64,000 nt of DNA, taken from JAFGRU01 sp016934985 (GTDB taxonomy: Bacteria > Desulfobacterota > Desulfuromonadia > Desulfuromonadales > JAAYDE01). Under the pieces are notes generated by a model. That model worked only from the letters and a program-made list of their open reading frames with translations. It did no database searches and was not told the DNA's origin. Made by a program: the position numbers and the translations under genes. Location: contig CAXXJQ010000002.1 of the NCBI GenBank assembly GCA_963665045.2, forward strand, positions 62,001 to 126,000, given 5' to 3'. Every line of letters begins with the position of its first letter. Position 1 is the stretch's first letter. This document shows, piece by piece, positions 63,368-64,000 of the stretch.

Positions 63368-64000
63368 TCATTTCTCTTTGACCGCATGGCCGCCGAACTC
63401 CTGGCGCAAAGCGGCCAGAATCCGGTTGGAGAAACTGTTTTCGTCGCGGGACTGAAAACGCTGAAACAGGGAAAGAGCGATAACCGGCGCAGCCACGCCC
63501 CTGGCTACCGCCTCATCCACGGTCCAGCGTCCTTCACCGGAATCCTCGACATAGGGCTTGAGCCGGGTCAAACGTTCATCCTCGGAGAAGGCCGATTCGA
63601 GAAGTTCGAGAAGCCAGGAGCGGATGACGCTGCCCTGGTTCCAGAGCCGGGAAACCTCGTCGTAATGCAGATGCTTGCCGTAAGGGGAGGCCTCCAACAG
63701 GGCGAAACCTTCACCATAGGCCTGCATCATGGCATACTCGATGCCGTTATGAACCATTTTCACATAATGTCCGGCGCCGCTGGGGCCGCAATGGAGGTAT
63801 CCCCCCTCTGGAGCCAGGGTTTTGAAAAGCGGCTCGAGAAACTCGAAATCGCTCCGTTCTCCGCCAACCATGGTGCAGTAGCCGACTTTAAGGCCCCAGA
63901 TGCCGCCGCTGACCCCGGCGTCGACATAGCGCAGGCCCTGTTTTTCGAGCTTCTCGGCCCGCCGCATGTCGTCCTTGTAATTGGAGTTTCCCCCCTCGAC
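63368..64000 (-). CDS. gnd: NAD-type 6-phosphogluconate dehydrogenase (cut by window edge)
   Basis: Decarboxylating oxidation of 6-phosphogluconate to ribulose 5-phosphate. 210 residues visible; the 5' end lies beyond 64000. Motifs: EGGNSNYKDD, DAGVSGGIWGLKVGYCTMVGG, GPSGAGHYVKMVHNGIEY. The short C-terminal part fits the 300-residue NAD-dependent (GndA/YqeC) subtype. First in the gnd-zwf-pgl set. Confidence 0.93.
   Translation of the reverse strand, partial: VEGGNSNYKDDMRRAEKLEKQGLRYVDAGVSGGIWGLKVGYCTMVGGERSDFEFLEPLFKTLAPEGGYLHCGPSGAGHYVKMVHNGIEYAMMQAYGEGFALLEASPYGKHLHYDEVSRLWNQGSVIRSWLLELLESAFSEDERLTRLKPYVEDSGEGRWTVDEAVARGVAAPVIALSLFQRFQSRDENSFSNRILAALRQEFGGHAVKEK

Noticed and set aside
61999..63381. 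460-codon plus-strand frame opposite zwf
   Set aside because: Shadow of zwf and of the gnd-zwf gap.

Overview
The window looks like chromosomal DNA from an anaerobic or microaerophilic deltaproteobacterium of the Desulfuromonadia type (Geobacter, Pelobacter or Desulfuromonas relatives). The clues are a multiheme c-type cytochrome fused to a quinol-oxidase-like membrane domain, System II (ResB/CcsB) cytochrome c maturation, a selenocysteine peroxiredoxin, a PEP-CTERM protein, a fused ThiE-ThiD and several dispersed intergenic repeats. The assignment is inference from gene content, not from a marker tree. No rRNA, tRNA or CRISPR array was found.

Layout. 1-5.1 kb: class II aldolase (cut by the window edge), a TsoY-like membrane protein, a ZIP transporter, a selenoprotein peroxiredoxin with an in-frame UGA and a SECIS hairpin, and a molybdenum-binding Mop protein. 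5.8-9.5 kb: a radical SAM protein, an AT-rich FAD oxidoreductase and a GAF/zinc-finger sensor. 9.9-13.6 kb: a two-gene respiratory module with an 8-heme bd-like fusion. 14.1-16.1 kb: divergent yeiH/yeiE. 17-20.2 kb: TPP-riboswitch-controlled thiED-thiC. 20.3-29.3 kb: alr, an ASKHA ATPase, purH-purD-purE and the ccs (resB/ccsB) genes. 29.3-35.5 kb: dciA, then the conserved translation cluster ffh-rpsP-khpA-rimM-trmD-SPOUT MTase-rplS-rnhB-yraN. 35.8-37.8 kb: nadE. 37.9-39.6 kb: a decayed IS with an intact target duplication. 39.7-42.9 kb: an iron-type ABC importer with a split permease. 43-49.5 kb: a YajC-zinc-ribbon protein and, opposite to it, an unusual three-gene module (seven-bladed propeller, 1098-aa membrane protein ending in a papain-like domain, double zinc-ribbon tail-anchored protein). 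49.7-55.5 kb: rlmD, a pseudouridine synthase-methyltransferase fusion, a HesB-like protein, a thioredoxin-fold protein and two frameshifted genes. 55.9-60.8 kb: PEP-CTERM protein, cold-shock protein, hybrid histidine kinase and a small membrane protein. 60.8-64 kb: the oxidative pentose-phosphate genes gnd-zwf-pgl.

The most unusual content is: (i) the propeller/papain/zinc-ribbon module at 43.6-49.5 kb, which may be a polymorphic-toxin or surface-protease system; (ii) the bd-like/octaheme fusion, which would carry quinol electrons directly to periplasmic hemes; (iii) the selenoprotein PrxU; (iv) a three-copy intergenic element (21.5, 26.2 and 34.4 kb) whose stems differ in sequence but keep pairing, which suggests a structured RNA; (v) a 50-bp near-perfect palindrome at 16.86 kb. 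Several +1 indels, most at short homopolymers, break an inositol-phosphatase gene, and a one-base shift breaks the DUF72 gene beside it. Read errors should be excluded before calling these pseudogenes.
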